Of a stretch of 64,000 bases of DNA, positions 50,601-61,197 are shown in pieces. This DNA is from Rhodamnia argentea (lineage: Eukaryota > Streptophyta > Magnoliopsida > Myrtales > Myrtaceae). The stretch's first letter is position 1. Each line of letters begins with the position of its first letter. The notes under the pieces are model-generated. The model did not search any database. It saw only the letters and a program-made list of their open reading frames with translations, and had not been told where the DNA came from. The position numbers and the translations under genes are program-made. The stretch covers positions 26,088,283 to 26,152,282 of the forward strand of contig NC_063156.1 of the NCBI RefSeq assembly GCF_020921035.1, given 5' to 3'.

Positions 50601-53600
50601 TGTTTGCCAATCTGTTTAGCTATGATGACTTCAATTTGGATGATTCCGAGGTTCTGAAATTCTATCTTTTGAGTTCCTTGGATTTTGGTTTGATTATGAG
50701 ATTCTATTCCAGTTGGATTCTGAATTTGATTATGAGATTCTATCCTTTATGTACCTTGGATTCCATCGTGGTGACTCTGTTTGCAATCTTGTGATTCTAT
50801 AGCCAATTTAGTCATTTGGCCTAGTGATTTCCTTGCGAAGCCTTGAGCTCACCCACGTTGATTAACGCCTTTTTTAAATAAGCAAGCTAGCGAGGATAAA
50901 GCCGGTGTGATGTTATCCTCGATTGATGGAGGCCGTGAATAGTTTTGATACTCGGGAGTAGATTATCTTCTTTTGTAAATCCTCCTAGGTTAATCCATTT
51001 GACTAAAGAAGTTATGTAAATGGCTTAGACCATATGTGAATATGAAGTATACTTCCCGAACAATCTTGTTGCTAGAGATGTACGTTATTTGGTTAGTGAA
51101 AACCATGAAAAGCCATACCCTTTTCTTTATAAGCGTGCCTGCCGGTGGGTGTTTAGTGGTTTATCATACACTTGTGCTGTATGGCCGCCCTATCGAATTT
51201 TCTATTTAAGCTTCCGCATGCGCCATAGTATAATGAAAGATTAAAGCAAAAAGAGTGTGAGTTTGGTAAGCCTTAAGGTGTGGCAGACTAGGACTCTACA
51301 TCTCAAAAGTAATTTAGTTGCGCGGAGAGCAAGAAACAACATGTAGTTACCTGATCAAGCGCTTTAGCTGAATATCGAGCTACGGTACATGTGATAATTG
51401 AATTACTATGGTTGAGGATGTTACTATCGGAGATTGGAACGTCACCGTTGAATCCATCAGTGTTATATTGTGATAATCAATTTGCTATTCATATTGTATT
51501 TAATCCTGTCTTCCATGAGCGAACTAAGCATATAAAGGTTGATTGCCATTGTCCGAGAAAAAGTTCAAAAAGGGGGTATTATTCTTCAACACACAAAGAC
51601 AGAGGATTAACTCGCAAACATCTTTACCAAGTCTCTACAAGGAAATAGAGTGAGCTTCTTATGTAACAAGTTGGGACTATTTGATATTTACATCCCAACT
51701 TGAGGGAGTGTGCTGGAAAGTATTGTTAGTAATAAGGTAGAATAGTAATAAGGGTTTGATATATATTCTGACCCTATTCTGATTTTTGAATAATAGAAAG
51801 TGATAAGCTCTTCAATATACATGAGTGTTAGAGGAAAAAAGAAGCAAATGATATTATTCAGTAAAGTAGTATTTATACATTTTATTTTATTTTATTTTAT
51901 TTTTTATGATCGAGGTTCCGCGCGGCCGGCGAGCTTCGCTCAACACGGCGGTGGAGTACGACTAGTCCTCGGGAGGGGCTAGCGCGAGAGCCCACCACCA
52001 CGACCCTCCACTTAAGACACCGGCGCCGAGGAGTTTTGAACCTCGGACCTCTCGTGAAAGGAACTAAACTCAAACCAACTCGGCCACCTATGGGTGGGTG
52101 TAGTATTTATACATTGGTAACCAAATAAACCCAAAAGACCAGTTATCATGCCCAACTTGTTACAAATATATTATATCCTCCCGTTACCCAAAGGTTTAGC
52201 AAAAATGTCTGCAAGTTGTTCACCGGTTCTAACATGACTAGGAAGAATCATTCCACTATGTAACTTCTCTCGAATAAAATGACAATCAACCTCAATATGT
52301 TTGGTTCTCTCATAAAACACGGGGTCGGAAGCTATATATGCATTGCAGCCTTATTATCACACCATAAAGGCATAGGAACCGAAGCTCTCAAGCCTAACTC
52401 GGTCAATAGCCGCTGAATCCACACTAATTCACATGTAGCTTGTGACATGGCTCTATATTCTGACTCAAGACTGAAATAGGCAACAACTCTCTGTTTCTTA
52501 CTCTTCCACGACACCGGATTTCCTCCGACAAATGCACAATAGCCTGTAGTAAATCTCCTATCATCCGAAGACCCCGCCCAATCAGCATCGGAAAGTCCTT
52601 CAACTCTACTATGACCACGATTTTGGTAAACAATTCATTTTCCTGGAGTCATCTTCAAGTATCTTAAAATTAGAATTACCGCATCCCAGTGAGAGGTACG
52701 AGGAGAAGACAAAAACCGGCTTACCACACTAACCGGAAAGGCAATGTCCGGTCGAGTAATTGTGAGATAATTCAGTTTGCCTACCAATCTTTTATATCTC
52801 TCGGGATTATTGAATAGCTGTCCTCCCTCCGCAACCAATTTAACTCCTTGTTCCATGGGTGAATCAAGGGTAAAGTGATCTTTTGGATTTATTTGGTTAC
52901 CAATGTATAAATACTACTTTCTTGAATAATATCATTAGCTTCTTTTTTCCTCTAATATGATATCAGAACCAGGTTGAAACCCTAAAACCTAAAACTAGCC
53001 GTTTACCACCGTTCACCACCAAACACCGCCACCAACCACTACTTAATCACCGTCGACCACCCACCGCTTACTCACCTTCGACCATCGACCCTCTTCCCGC
53101 CACCGCCAAAGACGACCACCAATCCCCTTCTCTCCGGAATCCCCGGATCTAGCGTCGCCGGGCCCCACGAGCTCGGACCCAGGCTAGCCCAAATCCAGCA
53201 ACCCTTGCAAGGGTGTCGCTTAGGCCAACAAGCCTAGTTCTAGCATCACCTGACGTCGACTAGGCCCGGCAAGGCCGGATTCAACATCTACGAGACCCGG
53301 CGAGCCTTGTAGGGACGTTGCTCGGCGTTGCTTAGGCTGGAGAGTCAAATCTCGCGTCGCCCATCGTCGGTGAGCCTTGTAGGGACGTCGTCTAGCATCA
53401 TGGAGGTGTCGTCCATCGTCAGCGAGCCCGGATCCGGCACTCTGCCCTCGGTTTTGACCATACAACCCCCACAACCCCTCTATTGCTTGGCTATGGCTCC
53501 ATAGGTTTGATTTTTTGGTGAATTGATGGTCATTACAGCCCTCTGTTGCTCTATTATAGCTCTACGGGTTCATTTTTGTGGATTGATGGTTATTGAGTTT

Positions 53601-56600
53601 CAAAGCCGGAGCATTGAAGTGTTAGCTTGTTGATTAGGCTTGATGATTATGTGGGTAGCTCTTAATTAGAGATATTGATCTATTTGTGGAACACTTCTGA
53701 CTTTTTGGAGCTGACATGAAGCTGGTTAGGTGAATTTTGGAGTTGATTATTTAGGATTTTGGTAGATTATTAAACTATTAAGGATGGGCGATCCTGATAA
53801 GAGTAAAGTTAAGGGTAGTTCTGAGACGAATAATGTTGTGATGATCGAGGTGATTTCGTCCTCGTCTAATCAAATCACCGATAAGAAACTCGAGGGTGGT
53901 ACAAACTTTCATCGGTGGAAGAAAATTATGAAGCTTACTTTGACGGGCGGGAATAAATATAGACACTTAAGCGAGACTAAGCCCACAAATGATGAGACTT
54001 GGGATGTTATTGATGCACATATTCTAGGTCGGATGTTAAAACTCTATGGAGAGTAATATAGTTGATTTAGTAACTCATATTGATATAGTTAAAGAAGCGT
54101 GGGAGTATTTGGATGTATTGTATTCGGGCCAAAATAACCTCTCACAAACATATGAGTTATCATAGGAATTTTACCGATCCGAGAGGAAGAGGCGTTCTAT
54201 CATGCAGTACTTGGCTGATTTTAAGAGAATGTATCAATGATGTTCTCCCTATTTCAGCCAATGTTCAGCAAATGCAACTTCAGATAGAACAATTGATCGT
54301 AATGGGATTTCTAGGAGGTCTTAGCCCCGAATATGAAACTGTCAGGTCTCAAATTCTTGGAGGAGAGATTGTTGCATCACTCACGGATACGTTTGCTCGG
54401 GTTCTTCAAGTATCTTGTGAGTCTTCTCGAGATTCCACATCTGTGGTAGATAATTTAGCTCTTGTGTCACGCTCTCAAACCGGTAGTGGAATTAGGAGTG
54501 ATGGAGGATAGAATGAACGTGGTGGCCGAGGGGGAGGCCGAGGCACGGGAACAGGGAGAAGCCAATGCCAACCGCATCTTTATGGACAACCTCAACCGTC
54601 TACCGATAACTCGGGGGCAGCCCGAACTTGTCATTATTGTGGCAAATCAAGTCATATTCAGAAGTTTTGCTACAAGTTACATGGGAGACCAGGGCAGCAA
54701 CAACAATTTGCAAATATAGCATCTGGTGCTAATTCTTTTCCACGGTCTTCTGAGGGCAAGGTAGTAGTTATGTCCGAAGAGGAGTTTGCACAGTACAATC
54801 AGTCTCAAAGTTCAAAGCCTACTTCTTCCACTGCTACTTTAGTACGGATAGGTAATGCTACTGCGTGTGTTTCAGTTGCTTCTCGTCCTTGGATCATTGA
54901 TTCAGGGGCTTCTAATCATATGTCGGGTCTTTCGGGTATATTTTCCTCTCTTACTCCATCTTCATCCACAGTTACATTAGCCAATGGTTCATCTACTCGG
55001 GTTGAAGGAGTTGGCACAGTTCATCCAACTCCTTCATTGCCTTTCCCCTCGGTGCTTTATCTTCCACAATTTCCGTTTAATCTCAACTAATATTCCTTAT
55101 TTTCTTATTTCAACTAATATTCTACCTATGCATAAAGAAATAAAAGTAAAATCCCACTCACACTCTAATTAGAAAATATCAGCCATTAGGGTAATAAACG
55201 ACACCAAATATTGCCTTGACGGACTCCCACGTAACGATTTCAAGAGTAAAAGGCAAACTTTATGAGTATTCTCCGACACTTACAATCAGAAGTTAGAACA
55301 GCCACAGCTGCAAAATCGATCCTAGGTAGCTTCTTGAAAATCTGCTTTTAAATCGTTTCAACATCCTCTTGCTTCTGCTTTTAGAAGTCTGCTGCTTGTG
55401 ACTTTCTGAAAGCAGGAGCAAGAACTCCCGTATTGCCCTATGGGCATTATGCTTCGCCAGTAAGACTGCCACAGGAACTATTTACTACTAAGGCCAACAT
55501 GAATTTTTGTTCATTTGTTCACTAATACACAGTGATATCAGGGAGTAATTCATATCGCAAGTATTAAAAAATGAGATTAGGAACCGGGTTGTAATGCCAA
55601 AAGTTCAATGATCCCAGCAAAGTCAATAACTGTTCAAGCATTTGATAAGTGCAAAAACATGGGTGGCTCAAATAAATGAAGAGGCAATAGGAGATTCAAG
55701 GTGTTACCAATAAAATAATAGTCAATCTAAATACTAAAAGCAAAAGGTAAATTCTTTAGTTAAAAAGCAAAAAGTACACCAACACACCTTGAGATTCAAG
55801 AATGCCAAATGATCAACCATTGAGCAGGTACTCTTTAAATTAATGCTGCAAATTTAGGCCTATATGGTGAATAACCAAGCTTTTACCTGCTCAAGATATA
55901 ACACTCTTTTTTGATAAATGATTTGATTGTTGGAGTTAGGAATGGCAAGCACATCTACTCTTTCATCCCTAGCAATATCTCCAAAGTAGTCCCTGTATCT
56001 TGCAGTATCAGCTGTTGCAGACATTAATACCACCCTGCAAAATCCCAAACAGCAACTAAGTTTCTAAGGCCACAAAGCAACCAATATCCATGAAAGATCA
56101 CATCAAAGAACAGTTTCCTGTATACATCGCAAGTGCAATTTATTCTTTCCACTTGGTTATTCAATCAATGCAATGTAAGTTATTTTATCCGTATGGCTAT
56201 TCAATCAAATGCATCCACATCCTATTTGAACTAGTATTTGATAGAAGCTTGATACTGATAAACTGCCTGCTGTCATTCTTGTTTTCACAAAAGATCCAGA
56301 GTACTAAAAATCCTGAAGATAAAGAAAAACAATTCCAGCACATCATAACCGCAAACTCGCCCAAATATCACCAGCAATTATTATGGATCAAACTATTTGG
56401 AAAAGCTTCTACCACACCATCATTTTGTGCAGACTGAACCATAAACTTCGAATGACATCAAATAAAAGGAAATGCACAGAAGTCCAATGAAAAATTGATA
56501 ACCTGACCTGAGGTTCTTGTTCTTCAGGAGAAACTGCTTCACGCAGACAAGAAGGAGATCGGACTCTACAGATCTCTCATGCACTTCATCTAGTATGATA

Positions 56601-59281
56601 GCCTTGTAATCAAGCGCATTCCCACCTTTCTCACGTATCTCCTCCAACAAAACTCCTGCAGTTTTGAAAGCAATCTTTGAACTGTAAAAGAAGACAGATA
56701 GAAAGGTATAAGGACTTTAGTTTAAGATAGACACAACATAAATGCCTAAGGCACTTCCATATAATGAATCAATGTAAAATTAGCATGAGCCACTGAAAAA
56801 AAGAAAAATGTCTTAACCAATATATACATTGAGCATAAGTCAATGGAAGTGACTCTTGCACTTACATGTTTGACCATTTAAGAGAGTGTTTTACTTTCTT
56901 GAACATGCATTAAAAACATAGATACGACAGAAAAACTATTATCATATGAACTCAAAAGATAAAATGATCTAACATCACATTTGTGAGGAAAAAGGTCAAT
57001 TACAATGTCAAATGTGGACCTATTTGTCCAACTTTGTACTTCAATTAAAGACTTTCCCTTTATAATTTTGAAAAAGAAAATAAATTGTTAATTTTTGGAA
57101 CTTGTGAAAAAATTTTACAGGATTCTACATTTCGATATTTGGATATTTTGACATGTTTCGAGAGTTTCACATTAACTAAAAGTTCAGACCCCACAACTAC
57201 TTTACATGCAACAGCTTGATGAATACCATAGTACATTCTGCATGCTGTAACTATTTATCAGTTATGCAGATGTTGAAGCCACCATGCTCATGGACATCCT
57301 CACTACTTAAGACGATCATAAAATTTGGAAACTCTTTACACTACAAGAAATTGACGGGTAAAGAGTTCATATTTCTGTAATGGTCTGCCTGAATATGTTG
57401 GAACAATTTAGCATAAAGGACTGTCAACCTGTGTTATCATTATCAATTAGCTCACTGAAGATTAGCTCAAAGTAACAGAGGAGAGAAAGAAGGCAAATAT
57501 TAAAAACCTGCAGACAGAAATAAAGGACCGTAGAAATTTAAACAATAGATGACAGGTAGTGCCAGCCAACAGCAAAGGAAGCCCAACGAAAAAGACAGAC
57601 ATCAAACATCATGGACCGTCTAAGTCTTGCTATTAAGGAAATGGTGAAGATATACACACATTTCTTTCAGTTAATTTTTTTTCCGGTGTGTGGGGGGTGG
57701 GGGGAGAAAGAGAGAGGCATTGCATCACTACCTGGATGATATATTCTTTAAATGACCAATGTGATATCCAACTTCCCCTCCCAACTCACAATTACGGGCT
57801 TTTGCAACCATTTTTGCCACAGCTACCGCTGCAAATCTGCGAGGTTGTGTACATACTACGGGATAGATGTTCCTCTCTAGCAGAAACTGGGGCACTTGAG
57901 AGCTCTTCCCTGAATGTTCAGAATATAAAATCAGATCGAAGCCAAGCAGAAAACTGTGGAGGACTAGCAAAAGCAGGTCGTAGCATCATTCAGATGCAGA
58001 GAAGTCGATAACACAGGTTCCAATGAAATTCGATTGCCAATCCACATTTGTAACTTCAGGCCAAATACAAGTATAATCATCCCAGTATTGAATTACACAG
58101 GTAATTGGCTTACAAACAACATTCAGTCAATAGAAACTTGTGATGATACAGATCTTAAACCCCCCATCTTCAGTTTCAGTCGAAAGCTTCCTTTAAACTG
58201 AAGGAAAATCAAATATGCGACTAGAAAAACCAAACTATTTGGATCCTGAATAATCTTTTTCAGTCCTCATAAAAGCTAGATAATAAAAGACTCTATTCAG
58301 CTTTAGTATAATAAAATGATGATAATAATAAGAATGATAGCAGTAGCAGCTATACCATTAACAATAAAAATAAACCGTTCACTTCCAGGCATCAAGCCAT
58401 ATCCCCATTTTCCAGATGTGACTTAAGAAGATCGCAAAATTTCAGCTTCCTTCTCCTAAAAGTTTTAGCAATCGGAATAAATAAAATGCATGGTCTACAA
58501 GGTTTACCAGCTAAAATGAGCTCATATCTGCTCCAATTTTCCATTCGATAATCAAAATAACAAGATCAAGAATTCTTTAGACAGACTTTCCCTTTCCATG
58601 CAACGGCGCTATTGCAGAGATCAACTAAGATACAGAGTACTAGATTTTCAGTCATTTTAACAAAATAAAAACGTTGACGCAATCACATTCCCACAGTTTT
58701 GTGAGCTTCGGTACGTGCTGCATCAGACCAAATAATACAGAGCTACACCAAAGTGACCTCTTCATAATTCATGAAGTCTCAGGTTCTTCGGTTCAGCTTC
58801 CAAAGCAGCAAAACACCATGAAAAACGAGTGCAAAGTCCTCGAACTAGCGATGAAAGGAGAGGCAACGTGCTGGATAATCGCAAACCAAAAAGCTAGCGA
58901 GAATAAAGAATCGTATGCGCTCGATTCGCATCACACGAGTTCTAAAGCTTCTAAAAAAGGAGAAATGAAGCACTTCTTCGCCAGAAATCTCCCAATGACG
59001 ACCCCGATCATCCAAAATCGCAGCGCCAAATTCAGCGTCTTAACCCATCGTTCACACCTCAAACTTAATGCAACCACAATGCAATGCAGCAGAGGACTCT
59101 ACAGAGAGAGAGTACCGCATCCGGTTTCGCCGATGATGAGTGTGACGCGATTCTCGAGGATCTTCTCGACGATTTTCTCCCGTAGGGCCAGGATGGGGAG
59201 GGGAGGGAACCTGGAGGACGAAGAAAACTGAGACGAGTACGAGGAGCTACACGACGACGTCGGAGAAGAAGGCCCCGCCAT
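38603..59281 (-). CDS. C3H31: DEVH-box RNA helicase with tandem CCCH zinc fingers (zinc finger CCCH protein 31 type)
   Basis: Predicted ATP-dependent RNA helicase coupled to RNA-binding CCCH fingers. Fourteen exons: 59281-59116, 57909-57732, 56681-56508, 56034-55887, 44821-44507, 43767-43621, 43549-43369, 42374-42097, 42004-41885, 41811-41667, 41568-41300, 41220-41029, 39680-39144, 38818-38603. They total 1021 aa, near the Arabidopsis protein. Walker A GETGCGKSSQ is at residues 51-60, DEVH at 146-149, SAT at 178-180, motif V (ATNIAESS) at 331-338 and motif VI QRRGRTGR at 379-386. The fingers are C737-x7-C745-x5-C751-x3-H755 and C764-x8-C773-x5-C779-x3-H783, the latter split by an intron. All phases agree across the 11-kb intron 4, which is filled with transposons, so the gene may still be functional. 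Confidence 0.9.
42621..42720. repeat. Tandem duplication, 60-bp period
   Basis: About 34 bp (CTAGCTAAGCAGAAAAGG..GATCCAAAGACA) occurs at 42626-42660 and again at 42686-42720, inside the intron between exons 7 and 8 of C3H31. Confidence 0.75.
45909..45999 (+). repeat. 5' LTR of copia A
   Basis: Starts TGTCGG and ends CAACA, directly before the primer-binding site sequence TGATATC. It is shorter than the right copy because the segment with TAGAATAGTAATAAGG is replaced by a CA-dinucleotide run. Confidence 0.75.
46009..47021. mobile_element. hAT-like non-autonomous DNA transposon inside copia A
   Basis: Imperfect terminal inverted repeats TAGGGGTGAGCA (46009-46020) and TGCTCACTCTTA (47010-47021) match at 10 of 12 positions. 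They are flanked by 8-bp duplications GATATCGG (46001-46008) and GATATCAG (47022-47029), 7 of 8 identical. Termini starting TAGGG and 8-bp duplications are hAT hallmarks. Both ends carry inverted subterminal GGACCGG/ACCGG-rich repeats. A 113-codon open frame (46342-46683) has no recognisable transposase signature. Confidence 0.78.
48360..48640. other. Unassigned segment interrupting the gag region of copia A
   Basis: Between the gag end (about 48350) and the zinc-knuckle region (about 48660) lies roughly 280 bp that does not read as gag in any frame. It may be another small insertion. I could not define ends or a target duplication. Confidence 0.3.
49946..51300. mobile_element. Solo LTR (1355 bp) inserted in the RNase H region of copia A
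   Basis: Begins TGTGATAACC and ends GGACTCTACA (TG..CA). It is flanked by TCTCG (49941-49945) and TCTCA (51301-51305), a 5-bp target duplication with one mismatch. It has no coding frame, but contains TATATAAA at 50282-50289, a plausible LTR promoter. The RNase H frame of copia A is collinear on both sides once one duplication copy is removed, confirming insertion into the element. The family is unknown; the length would suit a gypsy-type LTR. Confidence 0.78.
51711..51821 (+). repeat. 3' LTR of copia A
   Basis: Starts TGCTGGAAAG after the polypurine tract and ends ATATACA. It is directly adjacent to the LTR of the minus-strand element B with no intervening host sequence. Confidence 0.75.
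51822..52875 (-). mobile_element. Truncated copia B: 3' half only (RT end, RNase H, LTR)
   Basis: Reading on the minus strand, coding remnants run from about 52870 (DSPMEQGVKL, then RYKRLVGKLNYLTITRPDIAF) through RNase H (SWKSKKQRVVAYFSLESEYR at about 52512, WCDNKAAMHI) to about 52170. The LTR follows at 52148-51822 (TGATAACTGG..AACACTCA), itself split by a SINE. Without the SINE and one duplication the LTR is only about 93 bp. Gag, protease and integrase are absent. Confidence 0.78.
51881..52100 (-). mobile_element. tRNA-derived SINE with perfect 14-bp target duplication
   Basis: On the minus strand the body begins CACCCACCCATAGG. It carries an A-box-like TGGCCGAGTTGG and a B-box-like AGGTTCAAAACTCC with tRNA-like spacing, and ends in a (TAAAA)n tail. 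Perfect 14-bp flanks TAGTATTTATACAT lie at 51867-51880 and 52101-52114. It is inserted in the LTR of copia B. The tail and long duplication are marks of LINE-type target-primed insertion. The perfect duplication suggests it is fairly young. Confidence 0.88.
52876..55130 (+). mobile_element. Truncated copia C: 5' half only (LTR, gag, protease)
   Basis: The LTR (about 52876-52957) matches that of copia B (TTTATTTGGTTACCAATGTA, CTTCTTTTTTCCTCTAA), followed by a primer-binding site TGATATCAGAACC at 52958-52970. A 5' leader of CACC-rich sequence leads to gag from 53784 (LEGGTNFHRWKKIMKL). Several frameshifts follow. A CCHC zinc knuckle (CHYCGKSSHIQKFC) is at 54629-54670, and protease WIIDSGASNHMSG at 54890-54928. 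Coding ends near 55090 and nothing of pol or a 3' LTR follows. Confidence 0.8.
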
Positions 59282-61197
59282 TGTCGAAGCCCTCCGAGCA
59301 CTTCTTCTCTCTCTGTGTTCCGATCGCGAAGGAATCGCTCGCGGTCGCTGCTAGCGAGTGGAAATGAAGTCGAAGCAAAAGCGGGCTCGCTTTTCCCTTT
59401 TTCCACAAAAGTTCATGAGGGCGGAAGGTGGTCGCTCCCGCGCAGTCGCGGATCCCCTGCTCGGTGGCGTATTGGGAACTACACGTGTCGGCCTATGGAT
59501 GGGTTCTGGGGAGGACCTTTGTCTTTGACTTCGAGTGTCGTCGGTTGACTTGCTCCCGGAGAATGGCCTAACGCTGGTCGCGGGGGCACGCGATCAAGCG
59601 CCGGTTACCTTCTCCCCCAAGGTCGCTAGAAAATGTGGGTCCCGACATATTCCCTGGGTCTTCGCTTGACGTGGAAAGAACATTGATCATGATTGGACTA
59701 GAGACGACTCGGCACGAGATCAACGGTCACGATGTCCCCGGACTAGACGGATGACTCCACGTAAAGGAGCGGACGTCCTCGGCGTCACCCCACGTCGCGG
59801 GCTAGTGCTCACCCCACCCCCAACCCCAATCTTTTGTATTTTTTCTGTTTTCCTTTCAAAAAATTCGAAAATAGATCTTTTATGATTTAGAACATTTATC
59901 GGGTGATTCCATGATAATCTTTTAGACATGTTATCTCATATATCACTTAAATAAATCAAAAATCGAATCCATCATAATATTACCTTTTTTTTTATCGAAT
60001 TTGATTAGAAGTTAACACGTTATCATTCTAATAACTTTTGCTTTAGCCATGAATACACGTTTTCTTTTTTGAGTCGAATGTGGATACAAGTTGAAATGCT
60101 AAAATGTTATTTTTTGCTTTTTATAACCAACCTTGAGCATTGTCCCACAAGTTAGACAAACGTTTCTTTCATAATTTAATAGATTAATATCATGAAAAAT
60201 CCTAAATTAGTACATTTATGACAAATTTACGTCAAACTATTTTTTTTACCACAAAAAACTTAAAATCGGTACATCTATGACAAATTTACCCTAAATTATT
60301 TTTTTGACCACCAAAAATCCTAAATCGATATATATGTGACAAATTTACTCTAAATTAATTCTTTTGACCGTGAAATACCCTAAATTGATATACCTGTGAC
60401 AAATTAACCTTCTATTAAATTGAGTTAATATTACGAAAAATCACAAATTGATAAACATGTGATAAAGAGAGAGTAAAAACCCCGAGCTAGTATACTCATT
60501 AAGCGCCACGTATCACAAACTTAGTAATTTGAAAGTTAAATTTAACGAAAACTAACGGAGGGTAAATTTGTCACAAGTGTATCAATTTGAGATAAATTTG
60601 TTATAAATATACCAATATGGGATTTTTTATGGTCAAAAAAATAATTCAAGGTAATTTGTCATAAATGTACCAGTTTGAGACTTTCCGTGGTATTAACCCT
60701 AATTTAATTTAAGGACAGTTTGCTTAGTATTTAGCAAAAGAAAATATCCCTTAAATGCTATTGATTTACATGTGAAATTTTTATAAGGAATTCAATGGAA
60801 TTTATGTACCAACACGCACATTTTCTGAAAGTTTCAGATAAATTAGATAAACAAAAGTCAAAATGAGAATGCTGCAAGGTTTGAATTTAAAAAAACAAAA
60901 ATTAAAACTCAATCCAAACTTGCCTTCCGATACCAGAAAGAACTGACTGCAAGACAGCTGAAAGAAGATCAACATCCAAAACTTTAGCATCAGGACATAT
61001 TAAATTGAATAAAGGTATAAAAGTGCCACGAGACAGAATGACTCGAAAGATGACCAACGCGCATCGCTCCTCCAATGATTAAAACCACGGCCATGTACAT
61101 ATAAAAAAGGAAATGCCATTCATTTTGGAACACAAAAGTTTCATAATTGCCTGCCCACGCATTTCCATCACAGCTTAAATTGCTCACGGCAAAGCCA
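59282..61197. other. Intergenic region C3H31-SWI3A
   Basis: The C3H31 promoter and leader (left, GC-richer) and the SWI3A 3' flank (right), separated by AT-rich DNA that carries the Mutator-like MITE described separately. No gene is recognised. Confidence 0.6.
60181..60699. mobile_element. Mutator-like MITE with subrepeat TIRs and 9-bp target duplication
   Basis: Flanked by TAATTTAAT at 60172-60180 and 60700-60708 (perfect 9 bp). The ends AGATTAATATCATGAAAAAT and (reverse complement) GGGTTAATACCACGGAAAGT are inverted repeats. The left arm contains about four tandem copies of a ~60-bp unit (CTAAAT..GGTACAT..ATGACAAATTTACCCTAAAT..TTTTTTGACCA). The right arm contains about three copies in inverse orientation. 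There is no coding capacity. A 9-bp duplication is characteristic of the Mutator superfamily. Confidence 0.8.

Larger units (their letters stand above)
45909..51821 (+). mobile_element. Ty1/copia retrotransposon A, short LTRs, internally deleted and interrupted
   Basis: Direct LTRs at 45909-45999 and 51711-51821 share TGGAAAGTATTGTTAGTAAT and GATTTTTGAATAATAGAAAG. A polypurine tract CTTGAGGGAGTG abuts the right LTR. The primer-binding site (TGATATCAGAGCC type) is split by a hAT-like insertion. Gag starts near 47818 (LDGTTYTSWSKAV). A degenerate zinc knuckle lies near 48765, and aspartic protease DSGATNHM at about 49096. Remnants of the GAG-pre-integrase region (about 49495) and the start of integrase follow. 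The frame then jumps directly to the end of reverse transcriptase (KYRRLVGKLNHLTITKPN, about 49675). RNase H resumes after a solo LTR (about 51305-51540, CDNQFAIHI and ERTKHIKVDCH). Stops and frameshifts occur throughout; the element is dead. Confidence 0.85.
44822..55886 (-). other. Giant intron 4 of C3H31 (11,065 bp) with nested transposons
   Basis: Lies between the exon ending LYLEQ (donor GTAAAA at 55886) and the exon starting VTKLLG (acceptor AACAG at 44822). About 9 kb of it is nested transposon sequence (45909 to about 55130), listed separately. The flanks 44822-45908 and 55131-55886 look like original AT-rich intron. The left flank also carries two overlapping plus-strand open frames (44899-45375 and 45366-45725), unrecognised. 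Confidence 0.85.

Noticed and set aside
51930-52080. tRNA gene
   Set aside because: A- and B-box-like sequences are present, but the surrounding body, A-rich tail and target duplication show a SINE. No cloverleaf is expected.
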